Shown here in pieces: positions 9,084-17,732 of a stretch of 64,000 bases of DNA. This DNA comes from Saprospiraceae bacterium (lineage in GTDB: Bacteria; Bacteroidota; Bacteroidia; Chitinophagales; Saprospiraceae), in the NCBI GenBank assembly GCA_016719615.1, contig JADJYQ010000001.1:2020501-2084500 (forward strand), given 5' to 3'. Under the pieces are notes generated by a model, which saw nothing but the letters and a program-made list of their open reading frames with translations, made no database searches and was not told the origin of the DNA. Position numbers and translations under genes: made by a program. The first letter of the stretch is position 1. The number at the start of each line of letters is the position of its first letter.

Positions 9084-11047
9084 TAGTCTTTAAACTTAGT
9101 TTCCAAAGAATCTTTTTTATCCATAGGAGGAAAACAAACCTGTTGCATGCAAAGGACATATTTTCCATGGAGACTCAAATCCTGCTGCAAAAATACGCCC
9201 GGGATGTACCCAATATTAAGTTTTTCTAATATTTCAATACTCGAATTGGCTTTCAAAAGTGGATTCCCAAATTCTTCCTGTAACAGTATAGTTGCCCAGG
9301 ATGCAGTGGCAAGAGGGTATTTAGCTATTGCCGGCCGAAGCGCCTTTAGAATTGGCGTATAAAAGTCACAATATATTACATCACCTGTCACCTGATAAAG
9401 ATAACGCGCAAGCTGACAAATTATGACATTGGCATTAGGGTAGGTCGATTCCGTCCATTCTATGGCTTCGTGAACAAAATCTCCATGAACTTCAGACGAC
9501 ATTTTTAATAAAACGGAGTTTGGTGTACTAAATAGCTTCAGCGTTTGTGCAAAGAGGTTTTTCAATAATAATAAATATCTATCTTCAAAACTAATTTGAT
9601 AGACCTCCATTAAAGCCTTTCCTAAAAAACTATAATCTTCCAGAAATCCATAAGCCTGAGGTTTGCCATCGAAAATATATCGACACAGATGTCCCTCACT
9701 ATGAAAACCATATTTTAACAGTGATTCCAACAGGGAAATCGCGTTGAGTTTATAGTCTTCCTTCAGCGTATGTCGATAGGCTTCTGCATAAGTTCCGACC
9801 AACATGGCATTCCATGCAATGATTCCTTTCTTGTCTATGGATGGTTTTGACCGTTCATTTCTTTTATTTAATAATTGGATCCTAAGTTTGTCAAGTTTTA
9901 TAAATTCTTCCAAAAAAGTTGCAGAATTAAGTTTATCCAAACGCAAACGCAATACCTTTTTATGGGGATGCACATGATCTAAAGGACTGAGTTGAAAAAG
10001 TTCAAAGAAGGCTATTCCTTCTGAAGCTAACACGTCATTTAATTCGCTTTGCTGCCACACGTAGGATTTACCCTCTTCGCCTTCAGAATCAGCATCCATG
10101 GCTGCATAAAAGTAACCCAGGGGATCCCGCATCTGGTTTTCAAAAAAAACTAACGATCGTTCGGCTTGCTCTTTCAAAAATGGGTCTGCACTTAATTTAT
10201 ATGCCTGAAATCCGGCTTCACAAATTTGTGCATGATCGTAGAGCATTTTTTCAAAATGGGGAACATTCCAGGAACCATCTACTGAATACCTGCAATAGCC
10301 GCCTTGCAATTGATCAAAAATACCACCGGCGTTTAAACTTTGTAAACTTTTAATAACATGTTGTGGAGCAGCTTCGTAACCTTTGTAATAATAGAGCTGC
10401 ATCAGGAGCTGAATAGCCTGAATATGGGGAAATTTAGGTGCAGTTCCAAATCCGCCTTCTGTCTGGTCTGCCGAAGACATCAATTGTTTTAGGAGAGATT
10501 CCGGATCTATTGGATTGCTTTCCGCATTGATATCTCCAGGGAACACATTGATGGCATTTAGATGCCCCACTAAATGGTCTGCTTGATCAAGAATTTCTCT
10601 TGATTTCTCCCGGTATGCTTGAGCAACCGACAACAGGATCTGGTTCCACGAAGGTCTGCCATATTTGGGCTCCGGCGGAAAATAAGTTCCTCCAAAAAAT
10701 GGCTTGCCATCTTCAGTTAGAAAACAATTTAAGGGCCAGCCTCCCGAAATTCCCATGGCTTGAATGGCATTCATAAAATAATGGTCAAGATCTGGCCTTT
10801 CCTCCCGGTCAATCTTCACGTTGATAAAATGCTCATTCATGATTTCAGCGGTCAGATGGTCTTCAAATGATTCGTGAGCCATAACGTGACACCAATGGCA
10901 GGTAGAATATCCAATACTTACTAATATTGCTTTATGCTGATTTTGAGCTTGTTCGATGATGCTCGAGCTCCAGCTTTGCCAATGAACGGGATTTGTGGCA
11001 TGTTGCTGCAAATACGGACTGTGGGAATCGATCAGCTTATTCATCAT
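9068..11047 (-). CDS. DUF255/YyaL-type thioredoxin-domain protein
   Basis: The 659-residue product has an N-terminal thioredoxin-like DUF255 domain (about residues 1-160) with the family motif YSTCHWCHVMAHESFED, followed by DREERPDLDHYFM and GGWPLNCFLTEDGKPFFGGTYFPPEP in pieces. A long alpha/alpha-barrel region resembling glycosyl hydrolase/N-acylglucosamine-epimerase folds fills the rest, with YSVDGSWNVPHFEKMLYDHA. This is the bacterial relative of human SPATA20, whose reaction is not settled. It overlaps the MBL-fold gene upstream by 11 bases and porP downstream by 16, so the three are probably one transcript. Length is normal. Confidence 0.88.
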   Translation of the reverse strand: MMNKLIDSHSPYLQQHATNPVHWQSWSSSIIEQAQNQHKAILVSIGYSTCHWCHVMAHESFEDHLTAEIMNEHFINVKIDREERPDLDHYFMNAIQAMGISGGWPLNCFLTEDGKPFFGGTYFPPEPKYGRPSWNQILLSVAQAYREKSREILDQADHLVGHLNAINVFPGDINAESNPIDPESLLKQLMSSADQTEGGFGTAPKFPHIQAIQLLMQLYYYKGYEAAPQHVIKSLQSLNAGGIFDQLQGGYCRYSVDGSWNVPHFEKMLYDHAQICEAGFQAYKLSADPFLKEQAERSLVFFENQMRDPLGYFYAAMDADSEGEEGKSYVWQQSELNDVLASEGIAFFELFQLSPLDHVHPHKKVLRLRLDKLNSATFLEEFIKLDKLRIQLLNKRNERSKPSIDKKGIIAWNAMLVGTYAEAYRHTLKEDYKLNAISLLESLLKYGFHSEGHLCRYIFDGKPQAYGFLEDYSFLGKALMEVYQISFEDRYLLLLKNLFAQTLKLFSTPNSVLLKMSSEVHGDFVHEAIEWTESTYPNANVIICQLARYLYQVTGDVIYCDFYTPILKALRPAIAKYPLATASWATILLQEEFGNPLLKANSSIEILEKLNIGYIPGVFLQQDLSLHGKYVLCMQQVCFPPMDKKDSLETKFKDYWTQC

Positions 11048-11807
11048 TAATATTTATACGCAGTCCATCGTATGCTAATTTTATATGAACAGGCAATTCT
11101 CTTTCTATAAAATGATGGCAGCCCATTTGATGACTCAAATGCGTGATATAACAGATATCGGGATTGATTTGATTTATATATCTGACGGCCTGTGACAGAT
11201 TTAAGTGGCTGTGATGTTCTTCTTTGCGCAAGGCATTTATAACTAATACTTTACAATTTGCCATACTTTTGATTTGTTCATCATTGATCCGGCTTGCATC
11301 GGTTATATAAACAAGTCCTCCGATCTTAAAACCAACAATTCCCAATTGTCCGTGCCAAATTCTCAATATCTCTACCATCTTTCCTGCTATATTTATCTGT
11401 GTATTGGCTTTGAGTTCAATTAAATCTATTTCTGGCAAACCAGGGTATAAATGTGGCTCAAATACATAATGGAATCTCTTTTTCAGATCTTCCAAAACGC
11501 GTGCTTCTCCATAAAAAGGAATTCGGCCCACTTTAAAATTGACAGGTCTAATGTCGTCCAATCCAGCCGTGTGATCGGCGTGTTCATGCGTCAATAAAAC
11601 CGCTTGTAAATTTTCGATCTCAGATCTCAAGGCTTGTTGCCTGAAGTCCGGACCAATATCGATGAGGAAATTTGTTTGCGGCCATTGAAGCAAAGCTGAA
11701 GTTCGCAACCTTTTATCTTTTGCATCTGCCGATTTACAAACGGAACACTTACAAGCTATAACGGGAATACCTTGAGAAGTGCCAGTGCCTAAAAATGTGA
11801 GTATCAA
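11037..11807 (-). CDS. MBL-fold metallo-hydrolase (PhnP-like phosphodiesterase)
   Basis: The 256-residue protein shows the metallo-beta-lactamase metal site THEHADHTAGLDDIRP at about residues 74-89, with an N-terminal FLGTGTSQGIPVIACKCSVC block and a late ITHLSHQMGCHH histidine motif. The early cysteine pair (CKCSVC) and overall layout match the PhnP/cyclic-phosphate phosphodiesterase branch found widely in Bacteroidota. Two divalent metal ions are expected. The substrate is not shown by the sequence. It overlaps the upstream 93-residue gene by 4 bases. Confidence 0.85.
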   Translation of the reverse strand: MILTFLGTGTSQGIPVIACKCSVCKSADAKDKRLRTSALLQWPQTNFLIDIGPDFRQQALRSEIENLQAVLLTHEHADHTAGLDDIRPVNFKVGRIPFYGEARVLEDLKKRFHYVFEPHLYPGLPEIDLIELKANTQINIAGKMVEILRIWHGQLGIVGFKIGGLVYITDASRINDEQIKSMANCKVLVINALRKEEHHSHLNLSQAVRYINQINPDICYITHLSHQMGCHHFIERELPVHIKLAYDGLRININDE

Positions 11808-12085
11808 GAATTTGTTTCTTGCAAAGATCGCAAGGAGACAGCCTTATCGTATAAATTTTTTTCTTCAGCTTCTAAGATCTCGCGATCCCCATCCAACTCC
11901 GGTAATAAATCGAGCAAACAGTTCATTCTGCCTTCAATATCGAAAAACTTATTGATGACCAATACTTTCTTTGCTTCAACTCTACAGTAACCGGATTGAA
12001 AATGACCTTGTTCGTAGCGAACAGTATATTGGAGGGCTTTACATAGATCTTCCAATTTTTTAAGATTACCACGGGTAAATTTCAT
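11804..12085 (-). CDS. Small conserved protein of unknown function (93 aa)
   Basis: This basic-start, acidic-end protein (MKFTRGNLKKLEDLCKALQY...) has no signal peptide or membrane segment. It resembles small conserved hypothetical proteins that sit in front of the MBL-fold gene in other Bacteroidota, but I cannot name a domain. Its stop overlaps the following start by 4 bases, which supports translation coupling and a real gene. It is the first gene of the run that ends with porP. Confidence 0.65.
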   Translation of the reverse strand: MKFTRGNLKKLEDLCKALQYTVRYEQGHFQSGYCRVEAKKVLVINKFFDIEGRMNCLLDLLPELDGDREILEAEEKNLYDKAVSLRSLQETNS

Positions 12086-12583
12086 CCTTAAGAATCGGTT
12101 TATTACGGCGTAAAACTATAATAAAATGATTAATTAAAAAATATTAAATGTGTTTTTCCTTCATAATTGGGGATTAATATATTTTTTTAATTGACATAAA
12201 CATATAAGCAGCTCAAAGCTAATAGCTTAAAACCAATCAGCTGTGGTTCGGTTTGAAGAAATGAAAGGCAGGTGGCTTGCAATTTTCCTCTGGATAAGTC
12301 TCTAGCCGGCATGCAAAGGAAGACTTGAATGACAAGCGATTTTTGAAGCGATATTCTGCCAGAGAATCAAGTTCCGCATGTTGGAAACCTTGTCATCAAT
12401 GAGGGAACTGCCTTTGCGTATTATGAAGTAGGTCGAAAATCACACAGCCTAAATATAAATTTATGTCAAACTAGGAAATTAAACCGAATGAGTTCACTTC
12501 TCATTGATTGAGACATTTCCAGCAATGATCAATACCTCAGATCTGTTATCAATCGTTCCATCATGATAAACTATCTTTGGTTC
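12086..12583. other. About 500 bases without a recognisable gene
   Basis: No convincing open frame was found on either strand. A short minus-strand frame at about 12240-12360 encodes a biased peptide (CKPPAFHFFKPNHS) but has no start context and may be decayed coding or repeat DNA. The part next to 12584 must contain the promoter of the following barrel gene; no clean TAnnTTTG was noted there. Confidence 0.4.
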
Positions 12584-13183
12584 ATGAAAAAAATCTGGTT
12601 TTCCATTATTTGTCTTATTTACCTTTCAGCACAAGCGCTTGTTGCACAACGGTTTGAAGGGAGTCTTAAAATTGCAGGTACATTGTCGCAAATTGATGGA
12701 GACGATATATACGGATTCCACAAACCCGGATATGAAATTGGTGGATTTGTATCGGCAAGGTTATCCAAAACCACAGCTTTGGAAACCGGGATTTCATATA
12801 ATCTTAGAGGCAGTCACTATAGTAAAAATGATCTATTGAGAGTAGCGATTTCATTGCAGTATATAGATATTCCGGTACTTTTCGTCTTGAGGGACTGGCT
12901 GAATGAAACGGGCGAGGATGAATATTATCAAATGGAATTTTTTGGTGGATTGTCTTTAGGACGATTAGTAGGCAGCAGTAGTCTGAGCGGGGTGGATCGC
13001 GATTTTAAGAAAACTGATGTGAGTTACATTTTGGGAGCTTCTTATTTCTGGTCAAAGAACTGGGGCGGAAGTGCAAAATATACGCGATCGTTTACTTCGC
13101 TTTATGAATACAGTAAAAATGGAGGATTTATCCAGATGACCAGTTATTATTTATCTTTGGGGCTTAAATATAAATTCAATTAA
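12584..13183 (+). CDS. Outer-membrane beta-barrel protein, porin-like (PorT family type)
   Basis: The product has a signal peptide (MKKIWFSIICLIYLSAQALVAQ) and a body of alternating short amphipathic strands such as YEIGGFVSARLSKTTALETG and FIQMTSYYLSLGLKYKFN. This is the plan of small 8-10-strand Bacteroidota barrels in the PorT/OMP_b-brl_2 group. It ends with an aromatic F-N terminus, as expected for outer-membrane insertion. I chose the ATG at 12584, since a start at 12563 would add seven residues before the charged signal-peptide start. The next gene begins 2 bases after its stop. Confidence 0.7.
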   Translation: MKKIWFSIICLIYLSAQALVAQRFEGSLKIAGTLSQIDGDDIYGFHKPGYEIGGFVSARLSKTTALETGISYNLRGSHYSKNDLLRVAISLQYIDIPVLFVLRDWLNETGEDEYYQMEFFGGLSLGRLVGSSSLSGVDRDFKKTDVSYILGASYFWSKNWGGSAKYTRSFTSLYEYSKNGGFIQMTSYYLSLGLKYKFN

Positions 13184-13184
13184 A

Positions 13185-13675
13185 ATGCAGCTTAGAATTG
13201 GTTTGATTAGTGCTTTGATCCTGTTGACTTTGCTTTCCTGTAATCAGGACAAGTCTTCCAAAAAATCCAGCGAAGGAAGCTCCGGTAAAAAAATTGAACT
13301 TGGCGCATTTCCATCAGATCAATTATCAAATATTCGTTCTCAAGGAACTAGTGTTGATCTGATTTCTCTAAAAAAGATGTCAATGTATCTATGAGCTTTG
13401 ACAACCCACAATCGTTCAATATTATCATGTCTTTCATTACTGAAGATAAAGGCAACTTGACAAATATGTGTACTCCGGATGCGCATTTAATGGTTCAAAA
13501 AAACGGAGACATCATTCAAGAAATGGATTTGTATTATAAAAATGGCTGTAATGCAATGGTATTTTTAGATGCTAAAGGTCAGAAAATGGCTGCAAACCAA
13601 ATCAGCAATGAAGGCATGGACTTTTTTAATAATTTTCTCAAATCTAAATCGGCTCAGGATAGTTTAGGTAGATAA
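13185..13675 (+). CDS. Small lipoprotein of unknown function, frameshifted
   Basis: The first frame (13185-13394) encodes a lipoprotein signal ending in LLTLLSC at about residue 19, followed by a Lys/Ser-rich linker. It ends abruptly with KKMSMYL. A second frame (13391-13675) continues with MSFDNPQSFNIIMSFITEDK. Adding one A to the AAAAA run at about 13370-13375 joins them as SLKKDVNVSMSFDNPQSF, so I read one protein of about 163 residues with a one-base deletion. No known domain is recognised. It follows the barrel gene by 2 bases and may be its partner. Confidence 0.6.
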
Positions 13676-13812
13676 CCCTTCTAATTATTCCAAAAGCCTT
13701 CGCTTTATTATTTCCATATAGATTGTATCTTTAAGGTGATTCTTTGCTTATATTTATAGGTGTTATAACAACATTATATTCGAATCAGCAAAGCAACCAT
13801 CAACTAAAATAC

Positions 13813-15081
13813 ATGGATCAAATTTCTGAACATCTCATTTATTTTTTTCAATCAGAGTTAGGACTTAGGACTTTGATTATTGCGGTATTGGTAGGTGCCA
13901 TGTGTGGAATGTTAGGATGTTTTATAGTCTTAAGAAATATGGCAATGATTGGCGACGCACTTTCTCATGCGATCCTACCGGGAATCGTAGTTGCCTTTAT
14001 TTTTGTGGGCTACTCTAATTTAGGTTTTTTTGCCGGATCAGTGCTTGCAGGATTGATTGCAGCTTTTTTAATAACCTGGCTCCAACAAAAACTTCGCGTC
14101 AAAAATGATGCAGCCATTGGCATCATCTTTACATTCATGTTTAGTTTGGGTGTAATCGGAATTTCCTGGCTCAGTGGCAAAGAAGGTGTTCATTTGGACC
14201 TTAAAGATTTTTTATTTGGTAATCTATTATCTGTTTCAGTAGATGATTTAAAATTGACGATTGTATTATTTTTTGTGGTAACAGGAATCCTTATTCTTTT
14301 CTACCGTCATTTATTTGTCACCACTTTTCAAGCTGTATTATCAGCTACATTGGGAATAAAAGCGAGTGTCATCCACTATTTACTCATGCTTTTATTGAGT
14401 TTGGTTGTTGTAGCTTCCTTGCGAAGTGTAGGTGTCATTTTGGTAGTTTCGATGTTGATCACACCTGCATCAGCAGCTTTGATGCTGGCGAATAGATTAC
14501 ATATTGTTTTAATTTGGGCTGCTGTGCTGGGTTCGTTTTCAGCTATTTGCGGCTTGGTCTTATCCATCGCTTGTGATTTTCCGGTGGGTCCATCAATGGC
14601 GGTTATGACGACGATCATTTATGCTTTCATTGCTTTGTTAGCTCCAAGGAAAGGATTTATTCCCAGGTACAACGCAAGACGAAATCTTCATAAGCGAATT
14701 ATTATCGAAGATATTTTAAAGCGAACTTTGCAATCCGGAAATACCGACATCACTCCGGAAGCTTTGTCACAAATAACCGGACATTCATCCAGAAATTTAA
14801 AAACCTGGTTCAAGAAACTGGTAAGACTAGGACTTTATACGGAAATGGATGATCATTTTATCCTTACTGATCTTGGAAGAACTCGAGCAATTCAACTGGT
14901 CCGGGCTCATCGTTTGTGGGAAACATTTTTAGTGGAAGAACTCGGACTCGCAACAGATCAGATTCATGAAGATGCAGAACATGCCGAACATTATTTGAGT
15001 GACGAGGACCTTCACAAACTGGACGAACAATTGGGTTATCCAGAAACGGATCCACATGGTTCTCCCATCCCTAAAGTTTAA
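13813..15081 (+). CDS. Metal ABC transporter permease fused to a DtxR-type regulatory domain
   Basis: Residues 1 to about 280 form an ABC-3 family permease with several membrane helices and the family text GCFIVLRNMAMIGDALSHAILPG split over residues 38-58. Such permeases import zinc or manganese. The C-terminal part (about residues 290-422) resembles an iron-dependent repressor: a winged-helix (ALSQITGHSSRNLKTWFKKLVRLGL) and a metal-binding/dimerisation region (LVRAHRLWETFLVEELGL, then HEDAEHAEHYLSDEDLHKLDE). This fusion is known in Bacteroidota and could sense cytoplasmic metal. The ATG at 13813 is preferred to a TTG 23 codons upstream. No ATPase or binding-protein gene is nearby. Confidence 0.85.
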   Translation: MDQISEHLIYFFQSELGLRTLIIAVLVGAMCGMLGCFIVLRNMAMIGDALSHAILPGIVVAFIFVGYSNLGFFAGSVLAGLIAAFLITWLQQKLRVKNDAAIGIIFTFMFSLGVIGISWLSGKEGVHLDLKDFLFGNLLSVSVDDLKLTIVLFFVVTGILILFYRHLFVTTFQAVLSATLGIKASVIHYLLMLLLSLVVVASLRSVGVILVVSMLITPASAALMLANRLHIVLIWAAVLGSFSAICGLVLSIACDFPVGPSMAVMTTIIYAFIALLAPRKGFIPRYNARRNLHKRIIIEDILKRTLQSGNTDITPEALSQITGHSSRNLKTWFKKLVRLGLYTEMDDHFILTDLGRTRAIQLVRAHRLWETFLVEELGLATDQIHEDAEHAEHYLSDEDLHKLDEQLGYPETDPHGSPIPKV

Positions 15082-15184
15082 AACCTCCACAATTTCATTG
15101 AAGAGTCTCATCATTTCTAAAAACATACACAAGATTCTATTGCAATAAAATAATATCTGCTTTGATCAAAGAACGGCAAAAAAA

Positions 15185-15205
15185 AGCCCGCTTAAAAAGC
15201 GGGCT
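15185..15205. terminator. Intrinsic terminator between convergent genes
   Basis: The sequence AGCCCGCTT-AAA-AAGCGGGCT forms a perfect 9-pair GC-rich stem. It sits between the ends of the permease gene (15081) and the minus-strand gene ending at 15225. An A run on its left end gives a T tract on the minus strand. Confidence 0.75.
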
Positions 15206-15224
15206 CAGAAACATTCAGACTGTT

Positions 15225-15905
15225 TTAATGACGAAGCAGATTGATCATCTCATTAGCAATGCTTTGGTATTTCCCGCCTTCATAATTTAACTGGTTGAAA
15301 AGAACTATCGCCATTCTTGGACTATCGCATACTTTTAGAGTGGACCATGCGAAATAAAATTTAATCTCGTCTTTAAACATTTGCTTTGAAGGGTCATTTT
15401 TCAATGAAACCGATTTATTCAAAACACTCAGTTTGTTTGCAGCAGGTCCATATTGTCCCAGATAAAGTTGTGATAAGGCAAAATAAAATTTAGCTTTTTC
15501 ATCTGTTGGGTTCAATTCGCAATATTGAAGGAACAATCTTTTGGCTTGCTCAAATTCATAGGATTCAAATTTTTCCAACGCTTGAATCCACAAATTTTCG
15601 CTGACTAAAATACCTTTTATTGCTGATAGTTTCGCATTTACATGTACCGGCTCACCATCAACACTGATTCCTTTTTTAGGCTCATTATTGGTAATGACAC
15701 CTAAATCTTTTTGCGAATTCAAATGTTCAAAATTCGTCTGGATCAAACTGGTAATCAAAATATCTTTCACAGGGTTAATTGAATGGCCTGATTTTGTTTC
15801 CAAACATTTGATCAATGAATGATCATTTTGAAATGTTTGAGCAAGAATATCGTGTGCAATAAGGCAACAAAAACTTACTAAAATGGAATAGATGAAATTT
15901 TTCAT
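15225..15905 (-). CDS. Secreted protein with TPR-like repeats, unknown function
   Basis: The 226-residue product starts with a signal peptide (MKNFIYSILVSFCCLIAHDILAQ). Its second half reads like a tetratricopeptide region, with FESYEFEQAKRLFLQYCELNP and KAKFYFALSQLYLGQYGPAANKL in succession at about residues 113-165. It probably acts in the periplasm or outside as a scaffold. No partner is visible in its neighbourhood. Confidence 0.6.
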   Translation of the reverse strand: MKNFIYSILVSFCCLIAHDILAQTFQNDHSLIKCLETKSGHSINPVKDILITSLIQTNFEHLNSQKDLGVITNNEPKKGISVDGEPVHVNAKLSAIKGILVSENLWIQALEKFESYEFEQAKRLFLQYCELNPTDEKAKFYFALSQLYLGQYGPAANKLSVLNKSVSLKNDPSKQMFKDEIKFYFAWSTLKVCDSPRMAIVLFNQLNYEGGKYQSIANEMINLLRH

Positions 15906-16374
15906 GACATTAATTTTTTGAATTTTTTATTTAATAATTTGCATTGATTCTTCAATTGTCGTTACAATCATTAATCAATTGCTTTCATATATAAGGTGCA
16001 ATTGCTCGTAAAAAATTAAGGCCGCAGTAAAAATTATTTTTAAAATTTGAAATGAGTAAGATTAAAAAAGCGAAAGCCAATAATACAGCCTTGTCCAAAA
16101 ACTTTGAATTAAATCATCAGGGACTCATAATAGCACTATCACGAAGCACGATTGCCTATAAATGAACAGATTTAAATGAATGCCCCAAAGCCAATCTGTG
16201 CGATGAAAGCTCTAAGCAATATTTGATATTAAAATTTTGAAAATATAATTCAGCATATTATTGTAATGAAATTGGAATACATCAGCTTCAGAGGAATTCT
16301 TTTATAATGCATCACGACCATTAATTCAATTAAGATCATTCCTTTATGAGTAATTTCAAAAAAAGCAATAAAAA
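15906..16374. other. AT-rich stretch without a gene
   Basis: About 470 bases between two minus-strand genes. I see no open frame, tRNA or repeat that can be supported. The part next to 15905 should contain the promoter of the TPR protein gene. Confidence 0.4.
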
Positions 16375-16408
16375 AAAGCGAAGACCTTGCGTTCAAGGTC
16401 TTCGCTTT
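16375..16408 (-). terminator. Strong intrinsic terminator after the small cysteine-protein gene
   Basis: A perfect 15-pair stem (AAAGCGAAGACCTTG and CAAGGTCTTCGCTTT) with a CGTT loop lies 28 bases past the stop of the minus-strand gene ending at 16436. On the minus strand it is followed by a T run, as required. Confidence 0.8.
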
Positions 16409-16435
16409 GATATTTAAGAGTATGAAAGTATCTCT

Positions 16436-16786
16436 TTACTTTCTATTTCTCTTGCCGAGCAAGTAAAAGCTGTAACGACAGTGGAACCAGCAAGGTCCGT
16501 TTTCCACGAAACCGGGATCGCCACATCTTTTGTAACATATTTCAAAAATAATGGGACCTAAGATGGGATCATTTTGCTTTTGATTTTTGGTTTCACCCAA
16601 TACCATGTTTGGAGCCTCAAGATTGGCAGACAGTTTTTCCAACTGAGCACCTAAGCTCGATTCAGAATCACAAATTGGCAATGCATAAATGTTTGACTTC
16701 ATTTGATCATCACCGTTCAAATGCAATGAACTTGAAAAAGGGCTTAAAAGAAAAAAAGGAAACGCAAATAAAATGGAAGTTTTCAT
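16436..16786 (-). CDS. Small secreted cysteine-containing protein, unknown function
   Basis: The 116-residue product has a signal-peptide-like N-terminus (MKTSILFAFPFFLLSPFSSS). Near its C-terminus two C-x3-C pairs occur, CYKRC and CWFHC, separated by about 11 residues, in a basic context that ends in KRNRK. The spacing could hold a metal ion or two disulfides. No family is recognised. The gene has its own terminator at 16375 and diverges from the sigma-factor gene at 17143. Confidence 0.5.
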   Translation of the reverse strand: MKTSILFAFPFFLLSPFSSSLHLNGDDQMKSNIYALPICDSESSLGAQLEKLSANLEAPNMVLGETKNQKQNDPILGPIIFEICYKRCGDPGFVENGPCWFHCRYSFYLLGKRNRK

Positions 16787-17142
16787 GACTCAAATTTTAA
16801 AAGTTAAAAAATTAAATTCAAAATGTACTCGTTTACTACTTACAATAAATCAAATACAATTAGAGGGTGCAGAAAGTGTAAAAAAATTAAGGCAGTGCTC
16901 TAAATAAATATTTCTTCCAGTTATTATCAAAGGAGATATTGGTCTTTAGGCCCATCTCAATCAAAAATCCGATACACTTTAATCCAATTTTAAACTGATA
17001 ATCTTAATAATGAGGTGTTAGGCAACCAATAGAATCATATAATATGAATGTTATATGTATAAAATGGCCAATTTGAATAAAAAAAATGCCTATTAGCCTT
17101 AATAATTGCTTTATTTTTACACAAACTATATATTAGGATCCC
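16787..17142. other. Divergent intergenic region before the sigma-factor gene
   Basis: About 356 AT-rich bases separate the minus-strand cysteine protein and the plus-strand sigma gene, so promoters for both should lie here. I see no perfect TAnnTTTG with a good -33 partner and no other feature. Confidence 0.35.
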
Positions 17143-17730
17143 ATGTGCAAGTCCTGTGAATCATTTCAACTCCACCTCACTCAAGGAGAAGTTGGCCGAA
17201 AGTTGGCCGCAAAACTCCTGTTTGAGGAGGAGATCATCCGGAAACACGCAAAGTATTTTTATTGGAAATATCAAAGGTTTGTTTCGGTAAATTTTGAAGA
17301 TTGGGAAGATTTTTACATTGAGATCGTACTTCGTGTTTTCCATGAGAAAGAATCCGGGAGAGGTCCCAGGGAGAATTGCGAAGGTTATTATTACAAACTT
17401 ACCCGGAATATTTGTGAAGAAATGGTACGTGCAGCAACAAAAGCAAAGAATGTTCAAAAGCACTTCAGCGAACTTGAGGAAATAACCGGCGACCCAATGA
17501 TTATTGAAAAAGTGAAACAATACATTTTTAAACTGGAATGCAAATGCAGTACTTTATTATATCATTACCATATCGAAGAAAAATTGGAAAGAGATAAACA
17601 AAAATTAACAGAACTCCTAAAAGACAAATGCGGAAAAGACTATACAAAGGGTTCTATACCTGTGCATTTATCAGGATGCCTGGACAAACTTAATGCAATG
17701 ATATCTAAAGACCCCGATAAGCTATTTTAG
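17143..17730 (+). CDS. ECF-like sigma-70 family RNA polymerase sigma factor (divergent)
   Basis: The 195-residue product has a recognisable region 2 (about residues 30-95: FYWKYQRFVSVNFEDWEDFYIEIVLRVFH in pieces, then EGYYYKLTRNICEEMVR). Region 4 is less clear (about residues 125-185), with CSTLLYHYHIEEKL and SIPVHLSGCLDKLNAMI where a helix-turn-helix is expected. The layout matches short ECF sigmas of Bacteroidota that are paired with a membrane protein gene. The next gene starts 2 bases after its stop. It converges on the subtilase-CHAT operon. Promoter targets are unknown. Confidence 0.65.
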   Translation: MCKSCESFQLHLTQGEVGRKLAAKLLFEEEIIRKHAKYFYWKYQRFVSVNFEDWEDFYIEIVLRVFHEKESGRGPRENCEGYYYKLTRNICEEMVRAATKAKNVQKHFSELEEITGDPMIIEKVKQYIFKLECKCSTLLYHYHIEEKLERDKQKLTELLKDKCGKDYTKGSIPVHLSGCLDKLNAMISKDPDKLF

Positions 17731-17732
17731 TC

